Shown: positions 54,629 to 64,000 of the stretch, piece after piece
How positions within the stretch are numbered: position 1 is the first letter of the stretch
Layout of the letters: each line of letters begins with the position of its first letter
Source: Pyropia haitanensis
Lineage: Eukaryota > Rhodophyta > Bangiophyceae > Bangiales > Bangiaceae
NCBI GenBank assembly: GCA_008729055.1
Contig: SDUX01000010.1
Coordinates: 1,689,090 to 1,753,089, forward strand
Reading direction: 5' to 3'
DNA: 64,000 nt
Notes under the pieces: generated by a model
Told to the model about the DNA's origin: nothing
What the model saw: the letters and a program-made list of their open reading frames with translations, nothing else
Databases searched by the model: none
Translations under genes and position numbers: made by a program

Positions 54629-55859
54629 GGCCGCCGCCGCCGCCTCCGCCGCCCCACGCGGCGGGTGGAGTGGTGGGGGGGGGGGGCGGCCCGCGCGGGG
54701 ACGGCGCGGCGTGGCCGTCGCGTGCGGGGGGCCGCCGCGGGAGGGGGGGGGGGGGGGCGGGGGGTGCGCGGCCAGCGTCTGGGGCGCGGGGCGGCGGCGG
54801 GCGGGTCGCCGGCAGGGGCCCGTGCGCGGGCAGCAGCGCCGTGGGCTGCGCGGCCAGGGGGGCGGCCGGGCGGCGGCGGGAGACCCGCGGCAGGCGGTTT
54901 GAAAAAAAAAAAAAAAAAAAAAAAAGGACGAGGAAGAAAAAAAAAAAACGGGCTGCCGGCGACGCGTGGCCGGCCGCTCGCGGCGGCGGCGGCGGCACCC
55001 GCCCGCGTGGCCGCCGCCGCGGCGGGCGGCGGGCGTCCCGCTGTCTGGCCGCGGCGCGCGCGCCCGCTCCCCCCCCCCCCCCCACGTCACCGCCGCGCGC
55101 GGGCGGGCGGATCGCGGCGCGGCGGCCGTCCGTCCCCGCGCGCCGCGCGCCGCCTGCGCGCCCGCACGGCCGCCGCGCGCGTGCCGCCGCGCGCCGCCGC
55201 CGCCGCCGACGCCGCCGCCGCCGCCGCTGTCCCCGCCGCCGCTGTCCCCGCCGCCGCTGTCCCCGCCGCCGCCGCCGCCGCCGCCGCCGTTGCCGCCGCC
55301 GCCGCCGCCGCTGCTGTCTCTGACGCGTCGCGCCCCCCCCCGCCTCCCCCCCCCCCCCCCACCGCGCGGGCGGCAGCCGCGTGTGCCGGCGGCCCCCCCC
55401 CCCGACGGCGGGCGACTAGCCGCGTGCCGCGGCGGGTCGGCAGCCGCCGCCGCGGCACGCGGGCGGGCGGCGGCGGCGGCGGGCGGGCGGGCGGGCGGGC
55501 GGCGGCGGCGGCGGGTGGGCGGGCGGGCGGCCGGCGGCGGCGGCCGGGGCGGCAGCACCGGCCGGCGCATCGCCCCAGGCGGGGCGGGCTGTTTTTTTTT
55601 TGTGTCTTTTTTCGGGCCCTGCTTCCGTCCCCCACCCCCGCCTCTGCCCCCGCCTGTATTCCGTTTTTTTTGGTGTGCTTTTTTTTCTATCGTGCCGCGG
55701 TTCCGTCCTCCCGCGCCCTCCCCCCCCCCCCTACGCCAGCCCCTACCCCCGCCCTCGTCCTCGCCTCCATCCTTCTCTTCCGCCCCTCCCCCCCTCCCTT
55801 CTCCTCCCTCCCCCGCTGCCCGCGTGTGTGCCGCGTGCACGCGCGGGGCGGCTGCCGAG
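53913..55859. other. low-complexity stretch with A/T and G/C homopolymers
   Basis: It contains T runs at 54171-54193, an A run at 54902-54925 with another at 54938-54949, and T tracts at 55591-55610 and 55666-55688. CCG/CGC repeats lie at 54579-54622, CGCTGTCCCCGCCGC repeats at 55224-55270 and GGGC repeats at 55480-55530. Frames of several hundred codons exist on both strands but have no domain. The right end should hold the promoter of the ORP gene. Confidence 0.5.
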
Positions 55860-55949
55860 ATGGCGGACAGCGGCTGGGGCGCATGGATCTCCGAGTCGGT
55901 CCGCGCCGCGTACGAGACGGTGGCGGGGGAGGGCACCGCCGCCGCGACG

Positions 55950-55993
<44 letters not shown>

Positions 55994-57649
55994 GGCGGGC
56001 GGGGCGGGCGTGGCGCAGGCGGACTTTGAGAGCCTCGCCGCGACAACGGCGCTGTCGTCCGCGTCAGCAACGGCCGCGTCGACGCAGTTTGGGGCGGTGG
56101 ATGAGTCAGAGGTACGTTTGTTTGTGTTTGGGTGGAATGGGCGGGGGAGGCAAGGGGGGGACGGGCCCTTGTCGTTGCTGCGTGGTGGACTGGCGCCCGG
56201 GCGGCCGACGGCTGGTGGCGTGTGGCCCGCCTGGCCGCGGTTGTGCGGCTGCTCACGGCCCGCAAGGTGCTGCGCGTGGGGCTGCTTGCTGGGCTTCCCA
56301 CTGACACCGCCCCCTTGATTGCGTGGTGCTCGCTCCCCCCGTCGACGCTGCCGCGTGGCGGCTGGTGGCTCTGCTCCCCCTCCCCCTTCCCGCCTTCCCC
56401 CCCCCCCCCCGTTGGCCCGCCCCTGCCACAGCGCCGTGCCCTGTGGCAGCAGCTGACCTCCCTCATTGGTACCAATGTCATGGCGCGGCGGCTGTCGCTG
56501 CCCGTCTGGCTCTTTGAGCCGACCACCGCGCTCACCCGCATGGCCGAAACGTTTGAGCACCACTCGCTGCTGACGCGCGCGTCGGCGACGGAGCAGCCCG
56601 CCCTCCGCGACGCGCTGGTCGCCGCATTTGTCGTTTCCGCGTTTGCGCACTCGGAGCGGGTGCGCAAGCCGTTCAACCCCGTGCTGGGCGAGACGTTTTC
56701 CGTCTCCCTGCCGGGCCCGAATGGGGGCGCCGGCGCGCCCTTCCAATTCCTTGCCGAGCAGGTGAGCCACCACCCGCCCCTGTCCGTGTCGGCCGTGTCG
56801 GGGGAGGGCTTTACGGGCGGCGAGGTGGTGGACGTGCACGCCACCTACTGGGGCAACTCGCTGGAGATTCGCAACGTCGGCTCCCGCTACGTGCAGCTCG
56901 CCAACGGGGACCGGTACGAGTGGAACCTGCCCGCTGCGGGGGTGGCCAACCTGTTTATCGGCGGCGCGTTTGTGGACCACTATGGGGACGTGACGATTAC
57001 CAACATGGGGACGGGGGCGGTGACGAAGCTGGTGTTTGAGAAGTGCGGCTGGTTTGGGGCGGGCCGCCACGTGGTCAGTGGGACGGTGGCGACGCCGTCT
57101 GGGGAGGGGGCGTACGCGGTGAGCGGGTTTTGGAACAAGCACGTGGATATCGACAAGCTCGGCGCCAAGGCCAAGGGCGAAGGCGTCATGCGCGTGTGGG
57201 CCGCGCCGCCGCCCCCGAGGGCACCCGCCGCGCCCACGATGGGGGTGGCGGCCGGCACCTCGGCGGCGGGCACGGCGCCCGTGCCCGTGGTGATGCCCCG
57301 GTTTTGCGAGCGCCTCCTCGGCGAGGAGGGTGCCGGCTGGGCCGAGGCGGGCCGGGACTCGCGCACCCGCCCTGACCGGCTGGCCCTGCACGCGGGCGAC
57401 AACGCGGCCGCGTCGGTTGCAAAGGCAGAGGTGGAGGAGGGCCAGCGCCGCCGCGCGGCGGCCGCGTCGGCGGATGGGGGTGAAGCGGCGGGGGGCGCGG
57501 CCCGCTGGTTTCGGAAAGTCGATGGCGCCTCGGGCGGCAGCGACGCCGCGGCCAAGGCGGGAGTGGTGGGCGAGTGGGTGGCGGTGGGGGGCTTTTGGGA
57601 TCGGCCGCGGGGAGAGCCGGTCGGCGACGTGCCGCCGCCCTTGTGGTGA
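55860..57649 (+). CDS. oxysterol-binding protein-related protein (ORP), two exons; join(55860..56111,56432..57649)
   Basis: Exon 1 (84 codons) reads MADSGWGAWISESVRAAYET, a poly-Gly run, then AVDESE before the donor GTACGTTT. The acceptor CTGCCACAG ends at 56431 and exon 2 starts RRALWQQLTSLIGTNVM; phase 0 on both sides. The total is 489 residues. ORPs move sterols or phosphoinositides between membranes. The ligand domain is complete: ARRLSLPVWLFEPTTALTRM, the K-P-F-N-P-x-L-G-E block (RVRKPFNPVLGETFSV), the signature EQVSHHPPLSVSAV (from residue 193), YWGNSLEIRNVGSRY, then VSGFWNKHVDIDKL. An E-E-G-Q-R-R-R segment near the C-terminus fits the family's basic tail. No PH domain or FFAT motif is evident, so it is a short-type ORP. 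The first exon head resembles an amphipathic membrane-binding helix. Confidence 0.92.
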
Positions 57650-58005
57650 GGCACCGCCGCGGCGGGGGTGTCTGTGGCGAGGGAACGCCCTGTTTTTCGT
57701 TTGCACAAGTGCCGGGTGCAATGGCCCGCTCGCACCAGCGGCCCATCCCTTGGGTCGCCATGCCAATGGCGGTGGCTCGGTGGCCTCCGCGCCATGGCCT
57801 CATGCGGTCGCCGCTCTCGTCGTGAACTCACGAGTGGACACCGCCTCCACGACCATCAACAGGCAACGCCGCACACGCATCGCCCACAAAAAAAAAGGTA
57901 CGCTTACAAGACACGCAGCAGACACACTCAACAAAAAGTGCAAGTGCAAAGCAGAGAAAAAAATGTAGAAAAAAAACCGAGTGGAGAGACCTGTCAGACA
58001 GACCT
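57650..58005. other. short gap between convergent genes
   Basis: Lower GC with A runs at 57889-57897 and around 57957-57977. It holds the 3' regions of the ORP gene and of the minus-strand membrane protein. No gene seen. Confidence 0.4.
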
Positions 58006-58809
58006 TTAGACCTTGCGGGCCTTGCTGAAGGCGTCAAAGTAGGTCAGGTCGGACAGCTTGTAGGAATTCTTCACGCCAACGGTAGCTACCGCCGAGTCTA
58101 CATCCAGCGTCGAGTCGGCCGCCAAGCTCGACGCGGTAGCCTTCATAGTCGACACTACCGCCGCCCGGTCAGACTCATCCAGCTCAATCTTGCTGTCTGT
58201 GTCCCGCGTGCCGCCACCCCCCGTTGCGCCAGGCAAGAACGAACGTGCACCAGTCAATCGCAACAGCGAAGGCCACGAGGTGCAGCGGGTGAAACGCCGT
58301 CAAAACCAGCACGCAGTACAGGGCATGGGTGGTAGTGATGGCCAAAATCAAGCAGTACAGAGAAAGGGACAGCATCAAAGCATAATGTAGGAAGCACCTG
58401 TCAGCAAGTAGTCCTGCTACGCGTTCACCGGCTTCGGTAAGGCTCTCCTCACCCTGTGTGGCAGACAGACCAGCTTCCACAAGCACAAAAGAACAATGAC
58501 TCAGCGAGCACGAATGGCAAGCAACTGCACGTCTCGCTCATCGCCTTCGACCACCCATCCTTCCTCAACAGGACCAGCCCAGCAGCTACCCCTCCACGTA
58601 CCGCCGTTCGTGAAAAAGGAACGCAGATCCTTCGCAGCCCGCCGCCCACTTGCTGCAACGTCAAACGAGGCGGGTGCCGAGAAGTCCATGGCCGACGTAT
58701 CCGTCGCCTTGGCCACCGTCGCCACGATCGCGGTGCGGCGGGCTGCGGCGACGGTCGGGGCCACCGAGACGGTGCGGGCCGTGAGTCCAGCCGCGCGCAG
58801 CAGCGACAT
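58006..58809 (-). CDS. small multi-pass membrane protein of unknown family, probably three exons
   Basis: Exon 1 (58809-58602) reads MSLLRAAGLTARTVSVAPTV, Arg/Ala-rich and without acids, a likely mitochondrial or plastid presequence. It ends FFTNG before a GTACGTGG donor. Exon 2 probably starts at 58473 after GTGGAAG; the carried G makes a Ala codon and gives AGLSATQGEESLTEAGERVA. It continues through about three hydrophobic segments (YALMLSLSLYCLILAI, ALYCVLVLTAF, HLVAFAVAIDWCTFVLAW). The last part, KIELDESDRAAVVSTMKA to YFDAFSKARKV, is in another frame. Either a 58-nt intron (58193-58250) or one missing base in the G run near 58220 joins them. With the intron the protein has 205 residues. 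Domain identity unknown; the exon joins are the least certain in this window. Confidence 0.5.
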
Positions 58810-59104
58810 GGCGACCGAGAGATTCACGAAGAGCAAGAACAGAGGGGGCGTGGGGGGGGAGCTGGAACGGCAGTAGGGCCGCAGTTCAGGAACGCGACGG
58901 ACAATGGCCAGAGGGAGAGTAAAAAGGGGGAGGCAGAAGGATGAGCCCGACACGATGACTTCGGGCGAGGAAGGAGAGGGCAGACCACACAAGCAAAAAG
59001 TACTGTCTTGAGTAATTCAATGACACGACCATCTACGAGTACAAAATCACATTCACTCCTCCTGTCCACTCGCTGAGTTGGGGAAACATTCTCAAGCACT
59101 TCTA

Positions 59105-60650
59105 GTGTCTATTCTACCGGAGATGAGGATCAAATGATCCTCACCTGAGGATCATTTGATCCTCGCCTGACCTGACCAGAAATCGTCGATTCCATGCATC
59201 TGAGAGGGTTTTTTGTCCTCCACCAGGCTACGGAGAGCTACAGACACAGCGTGTGGGGCGGCCGCGGCGACCGGCGGCCGCGGCGCCGTTCGCAGCGCCG
59301 GCGAAGACGACCACAAAGGCGACGCCGGGGGCGCCACGAGAGGGACGGCAGGCAGAGGCCCCGCCACGGCGGCCAGCGCGCCCGGCGCAGCAAGCGCAGG
59401 TGCGCCCAGACCGGGCGCCCCAAACGACGGCCGCGCCAAGGCCAGCACCACAGTCCCCTGCCCGGTGCCGGAAGGGCGCCAAACATGGGCGCCCGCGGCG
59501 CCCCCGCCGGCGGAGGCGTCGGAGTTGCGCCCCCCCCCCGCCGCGGCGGCGTCGTCGCCGGCACAGCCGCCGTCACCTGTGCCGCCTCCGACCCCTACGC
59601 CGGCGTCGACGGCGACGGCTTCGCGGCGGAGGAGGCGGAGGCGACGGCGCCTCCGCCGGCGGCCAGACCCCAACCCCGTCCCACTTCGCCGTCGCCGGCG
59701 GCGGCAGGGGCGACAAAAAGGGCGAGAAGGCCGCCGGCGGGAAGGGCGACGGCCCTCCCCGCTTTCCGGCCGCCGGTGGGGCCAACACCCGGCAGCTGCT
59801 GCCGCGGCCGCTGCCGGCGGGCGCCGGCGACGCTGCCGCGCGCGACGGCGCCCCGCCGTTGCCGCTGCCGCTGCCGCTGCCGCTGCCGCTGCCGCTGCCG
59901 CCGGCGGCGGCAACGCTGCCCTCGGACGCCGCCGCGGGGGGCGTGCCGCCACAGCGGAATCCCCCCAGCAGGGCCCCCGCAAAGGGCCCCACCCCGGGGG
60001 TGGCCGCCCCGCCGCGCAGGCGCACCCCAAAGGGCGTCCCATACGTCGAGGGGGTGGCCCCAAACGGCGGCGCCGCCACCACCCCGCCGCCGCTGCCCGC
60101 CGTCGGCGTGCCGCCACTGGGGGCGCCGCCGCCCGCCGGGGCGGCGCCCGACCCCGCCCGCACCGGCGTCTGGGGGGTGTCCCCCGCCGGCGGGGCACCC
60201 GCCGCCGCCGTGGCGCGGGTTTGGGCAGAGGGGAAGACCTGTCAAGGAGGAGGAGGAAACTGGCAACCGTTCGGCTGAGGGGGCCTGTCCCGTCGTCGTC
60301 CCCCCCTCTGCGCTCGGCCCTGGTGTGCGGAACCCGCACGCGCCAGGTTCTCTCTGCTTCTGTGCGTCCGCGGCACGCGGCGGGCGCGCAAGACCTGGCA
60401 CAGTGTGCCGCGGGCGGCGATCCCAGGTGCAGCGCAACCGGCCCGGGTACTCGACAAAAAGCGCGCCAAACTCATCTTCTGCTCAGGCTTGCATGCACCC
60501 AAGCTCCCCCAAGGGCAAAGAGACGGCGCTGAGTTCGTTTCTGGCCTCAGAAAAGGCGGCAGGTGGCGGGAAATAGAAGAAAACAGACACTGAAAAACCG
60601 GATCATTTGATCCGAAAAGGATCAAATGATCCGGTCGGTAGAATAGACAC
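59105..60650. mobile_element. TA-flanked terminal-inverted-repeat element with paired palindromes
   Basis: The left end GTGTCTATTCTACCG (59105-59119) is matched by its exact reverse complement at 60636-60650. Each end is flanked outward by TA, inside a CTAG context, as expected for a TA target-site duplication. Just inside the left end, GAGGATCAAATGATCCTC (59125-59142) is followed six bases later by its reverse complement (59147-59164). Just inside the right end, GGATCATTTGATCC (60600-60613) and GGATCAAATGATCC (60619-60632) are arranged the same way. The interior of about 1.4 kb is hyper-GC with no recognised transposase, so it looks non-autonomous. TA duplications are typical of Tc1/mariner-type and some related elements; the superfamily is inference. 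Confidence 0.75.
59152..60163 (-). CDS. Gly/Ala/Pro-rich FG-containing low-complexity frame inside the element
   Basis: On the minus strand a protein-like frame from about 60163 reads VVAAPPFGATPSTYGTPFGV, VGPFAGALLGGFRCGG and a Ser-Gly repeat. After a change of frame near 59600-59680 it continues VVLALARPSFGAPGLGAPAL and ends SLVEDKKPSQMHGIDDFW near the left palindromes (stop 59152-59154). Scattered F-G and G-F pairs recall FG nucleoporins, but the plus strand is also open (59253-60278) and no conserved domain is present. It might be host sequence captured by the element. Strand and reality are uncertain. Confidence 0.25.
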
Positions 60651-60890
60651 TAGTCCCCTTGCGTAGCTCATCATGAGCAGGTGCGTGAGACCGTGCAGCG
60701 AAACCGTGGCAAAGAGCGAGGGTGCACGTTCTCGGCGGATCGTCCGGGGTGGAAGAGCGGCCAGTAGCTAGCAGTCTTCTTTGCTGGAAGCCGCAGCGGT
60801 TGGGCTACCGCGGCGGTGGCGGCGGTGGCGGCGGTGACGGCGGTTGCGGCGGTGGCGGCCGCGGCGGTCGTGGCGGCCGTGGCGTCGGCA

Positions 60891-61790
60891 ATGGTAGGCC
60901 TTTTTGTGTCCCTACGACCTTCACGTTCGCTTGTTTGGGGCCAGCGCAACAGAATGGTGGAGCAACCAAGGCTGCGGGGTGCCCAACAAACTTTCCTCGT
61001 CACACAGGCCATCGGGCGGCAGCGAAGAGAGTGCGAAGATGGTTGGGAGCTGGAAGGACTGCGGCTGGTGGTTAAGGTTGAGGGGGCAGCAGCGGGGATG
61101 GGGAATGCAACCTGGTGTGCGGTCGACCCTCCCACAGCAGCCACCCTCCCCATCCGCCTACCACCCTCACCCGCCACCCGCCGCCCACCCGCCACCCACC
61201 ACCACCGGGCATCCCCCCGATAGATCAACCCCCCCCCCACCGGCCGACCGCCCCCACTGGCCGCTCCCCCTCACCGGCCACCCCCCCCCGCCGGCTCCCC
61301 TTCCCCGCCTGCCACCCCACGCCACCCGCCACCTGCCACTCCCCCCCACCCGCCACCTGCCACTCCCCCCCACCCGCTACCAAACCGCCCTTTCGGCCGT
61401 CGACGGCGCGGAGCGAGGGCGCGGCGACGCCGCCGACGCCGCCGCCGGCGCCGTCGCCGCGCGCACCGCCGGCTGCGGCGCGCGGGGTTGTCGCCCGCCT
61501 CGTCGGCGTCCACTTGCGGCACCTGTCCATCGCGGCCGAGGCGCTGCCGATCGACGCAGCCGCCGCGTACATGGCGGCGGGGGTGGCGACGACGGACGCC
61601 CACCGGGCGGCGTCGGCGGCGGCGGCGTTTTCGGCGGAGGCGCGTCGGCTGCTCGCGGGGCGGCCGGCGACGCGGGCTTCTGTGGCTGCCGACGACCCAG
61701 CGGCGGCCGCCATCGTGCGCGACGCTGTGGGGGGGCGGGGGAGCGGCGAGCGGCGGCCGCGGGGGGCGGGGGGAGGCGGATACCGAGCCG
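60891..61790 (+). CDS. unidentified protein, probably two exons
   Basis: A coding-like frame from the ATG at 60891 reads MVGLFVSLRPSRSLVWGQRN, QQTFLVTQAIGRQRREC and DGWELEGLRLVVKVEGA, then dissolves into Pro/Thr repeats near 61130. A second coding-like segment in another frame at about 61430-61720 reads VVARLVGVHLRHLSIAAEAL, then PIDAAAAYMAAGVATTDA and RRLLAGRPATRASVAAD. An intron through the CCACCCGCC repeats between them is plausible but splice sites cannot be fixed. Upstream of the ATG is a GCGGTGGCG repeat. No family is recognised, and the order of strands in this part is uncertain. Confidence 0.3.
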
Positions 61791-62375
61791 GTCGTCAAAC
61801 GCGGCGGCGGCGGCTGCGGCGGTGGCGGGGGGGGACGGGAGGGGGGGGCTCGGCGGTGCCATCAAGGCGGGTGGGTGCCGCGCGCGCGCGCCCGCCGCCC
61901 CACCCCGCGCGTGTCGCCGCCGGGGCGGGGCGGGGCGGCCGCCGTGCGCGCCGCGACGGCCACCCGCCCGCGCGACGGCCTCTGCGCCGTCCGTGCGCCG
62001 GCGGCGGGCGCGCCGCCACCGGGCGGCGCACCGGCTTCCGCCGCGCGGACGCGCGGGCCATCTCCGCCCCCGTCCTGCCGCTCGGCCGGCCCCCCCCCCC
62101 CCCTGTTTGCATGCCAAAGACCGCGCCGCCACGCCAGTCCCGTCTCCCATACGCGCCCGACCGCGGGCGCCGACCCGGCCTCCGCTCCCCCCCGACCCCC
62201 CGAAGAAAACAGACGCGGGTGGCGCCCCCGCGACGGGCGGCCACCCGCTCGTTAGCCCGACCGGTCACTCGCCCCCCCCCCACCCCCCCGCCCACGCCAC
62301 GCCACCCGCCGCGCGCCCACCACGGCCGCCGTCCCGCGCCGCCGTCGCTGCGGCCGCCGCCCCCACCCCACAAGA
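61791..62375. other. hyper-GC stretch without a gene
   Basis: C runs and CCG-rich sequence; frames on both strands are Arg/Pro/Ala-rich. A short lower-GC patch with GAAGAAAACAGACGC lies near 62200. Nothing identifiable. Confidence 0.4.
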
Positions 62376-62509
62376 TCAGCCACTCCCCCCCGCCGCTCCC
62401 CCCCTCGCCGGCCGCCCCCCCGCCTCCGCCCCCCCCTCACGCCCCATCCAGCGCCTTGCGGGACAGCACGAATTCCCCTCCCCCCCGGCCGCCCACGACC
62501 GCCCACCGC

Positions 62510-62801
62510 CGCCCGTTGGGCGCCCCCCAGTCCGCCCCCCCCCCCCCCATCCCCCCCCGCCGACGCGTCCACCACCACCGGGTACAGCGGCGATGCCACA
62601 GCGGCGATGCCGGCAACACCCGCGCGCAGTGCGCGTCCACAAACGCCACCGCCGCCGCCGCCGCGTCCGCATCCGCTGCAGCCATCCCCGCCACGCGCGC
62701 CACGCCGCCGCGGTGGATGTACGGGTTGATGTAGGGCGCCACGACCGCCACGACCTCCGGCGGTTGGGGCGGCGGCGCGCCGCCGCCGTCGCCGCCGTCG
62801 C

Positions 62802-62859
<58 letters not shown>

Positions 62860-62990
62860 TCGCCCGCCGGCAGGCGGCCCGGCGTGCCGTCCAGGGCGGA
62901 CACCAGCGCCGCCACCGCCCGCAGCATCGCCGTCGTGACGTGACCACGCGCGTGGACAAACAGGCGCACTCCTCGAGTGCGTGCGGGCCG
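62510..62990 (-). CDS. unidentified helical protein, minus strand, frame-shifted
   Basis: From right to left the minus strand reads RLFVHARGHVTTAMLRAVAA, LVSALDGTPGRLPAGEP and a poly-Ala run coded by GGC repeats (62808-62856). In a second frame it then reads PEVVAVVAPYINPYIHRGGV, ARVAGMAAADADAAAAAVAF and VDAHCA, and in a third GVAGIAAVASPLYPVVVDAS. The frame changes fall in or near repeats. The sequence looks helical and soluble, like a scaffold or HEAT-type protein, but I cannot name it. Both ends are open. Confidence 0.3.
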
Positions 62991-64000
62991 CGGATGCACC
63001 TGACTTCCCCGCAGGGCAGGGACCCGAACAACCGTGCGCTGGGGCGGCCCGACTGGGCCGCTCGGGCCGCCGTCTGGATTGATGGGGCGACCCGGGCGGG
63101 CCGGCCAGGAGCTGTCCGCGGTGTGTGGTTGGGGCGGTGCGCGGCCACGTCGCGTCGAGGCGGTCCCCCGTCACCAGGACGGACGGACGCCACCGCGAAT
63201 CCCTGTTGTCTGTGCAGTACTGTATTCCATCCAGTGTACGCGAAAGGGGCTACATGAAGGGACCGGCGGACGTCGCGTGGCGCTCACGGTCCCGTCGCCT
63301 ACCGATACAATGAACCATCACGGCCCCTCGCGGCCGCCGTGAGCACGACAGCGTGCATTGTTGCGCCACCTGCGTCGGGGCCCCCAACACACACTCCAGT
63401 GTGCGCTGGCAGCGGGCCCGCGCGGGGCTCTCGGGTGTGTGCTGGCGGCGGGCCGCGTCGGGCTTTCTCGGAGTACGCGCTTGCAGTGGACGCCTCGACC
63501 GCCTGCTCCCAGCTCGCTTGGCACCGCTGAAGGGGCCGTGCGGGGAGCGGTGGTGGGGCACCAGACGCACCCGTTTACGGCGGCCGTGCCCCCCCTGTCT
63601 TACCGCCGACGGGGGGCTCGTGATGTGACCGTCCGACGTTGGCGCGGGCCAAGTGTGCGCGCACGGCGGCGCCGGCGGTGTGCACTGCGCTGTGTTGACG
63701 AAGCACGGGTGCTGGTGCGCTCTCGCCCTCCCCCGCCCCGCATTTTTTTTTTCTTGTCTTTCCGGTTCCCGTTCCCATCCCCCCCGCCCGTGCCCGCCGC
63801 GGAGCGGCCTGCGGCTCGGCGCTTGCCCGTTGCGCGTGTGGGCGGACGCGCCACCGGACGCCTGCCGGCGGGAGGCGCAGCGGCGGGGGGGGACCCCCGC
63901 GGCTGGGCGGCGTGGCCGCGACGCGCCCGGAGGGTGTGTTCCGGGCGTGGTGCGTCGGCACCTGCTGCTCGCCGCGCGTCGGCTTTGGCTCGTCGACGGC
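62991..64000. other. right end of window, no confident gene
   Basis: 63000-63600 is of moderate GC with only short frames. 63740-63760 has a T run. The last 100 bases are open on both strands and could be the edge of a gene that continues outside, but no motif is visible. Confidence 0.35.

Noticed and set aside
53813..57766. 1317-codon minus-strand open frame
   Set aside because: It runs antisense to the clearly identified ORP gene and the end of NOC3, and is explained by composition.
1..64000. tRNA, rRNA or telomere repeats
   Set aside because: Scanning by eye found no tRNA T-loop with matching acceptor stem, no rRNA-like block and no telomeric repeat; a tool search was not possible.

Overview
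The window looks like nuclear DNA of a red alga, most likely a bangiophyte such as Porphyra or Pyropia. The reasons are very high GC over most of its length, few introns, Ala/Gly/Pro-rich proteins, and a nuclear gene for a phycobilisome-linker-domain protein that carries a plastid-type presequence (11.6-12.7 kb). The genus is an inference. Eukaryotic content is clear from spliced genes and from NOC3, a kinesin fragment, an oxysterol-binding-related protein, a protein O-mannosyltransferase and a long-form tRNase Z.

Layout. 0-3.6 kb is hyper-GC and holds the 3' part of a Cid1/TUT-like nucleotidyltransferase, an Ala/Gly/Asp-rich unknown, and a kinesin motor start that is cut off where GC drops sharply. 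3.6-9 kb is lower in GC, with an orphan exon-like ORF, an isolated PLRG1/PRL1-like terminal exon and an intact class 3 lipase (7936-9003). 11.6-15.0 kb holds the PBS-linker membrane protein and, on the minus strand, an exostosin-like glycosyltransferase. 19.0-21.8 kb (minus) is tRNase Z and 23.0-25.4 kb (minus) a three-exon PMT-family mannosyltransferase without room for MIR repeats. 27.5-28.7 kb is alanine/serine-glyoxylate aminotransferase and 29.9-30.7 kb (minus) an MIT-like domain joined to Pro- and Cys-rich repeats. 35.6-39.3 kb is a frameshifted low-complexity giant ORF containing a 47-G run. 39.9-42.3 kb (minus) is a three-exon QueE-like radical SAM gene. 45.5-46.0 and 48.0-49.9 kb encode secreted and membrane Cys-rich proteins with internal duplications. 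50.9-53.9 kb is NOC3, 55.9-57.6 kb an oxysterol-binding-protein-related protein, and 58.0-58.8 kb (minus) a small membrane protein. 59.1-60.65 kb is a TA-flanked inverted-repeat element with paired palindromes. 60.9-63 kb holds unassigned coding-like stretches.

The neighbours do not form a pathway; this is ordinary eukaryotic gene order. Two functional themes do appear: plastid photosynthesis and photorespiration (PBS linker, AGT), and secretory or cell-surface biology (PMT, exostosin-like GT, Cys-rich secreted and membrane proteins). Seven splice junctions could be read directly. Their donors are mostly GTACGT or close variants, with phases that join cleanly.

Several genes change frame inside long G or C homopolymers (NOC3, the kinesin start, the 48-kb membrane protein, the 35.6-kb ORF). 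I treat these as probable sequence errors. Because third positions are almost all G or C, every hyper-GC gene has long open shadow frames on both strands, and unassigned stretches there should be read cautiously.
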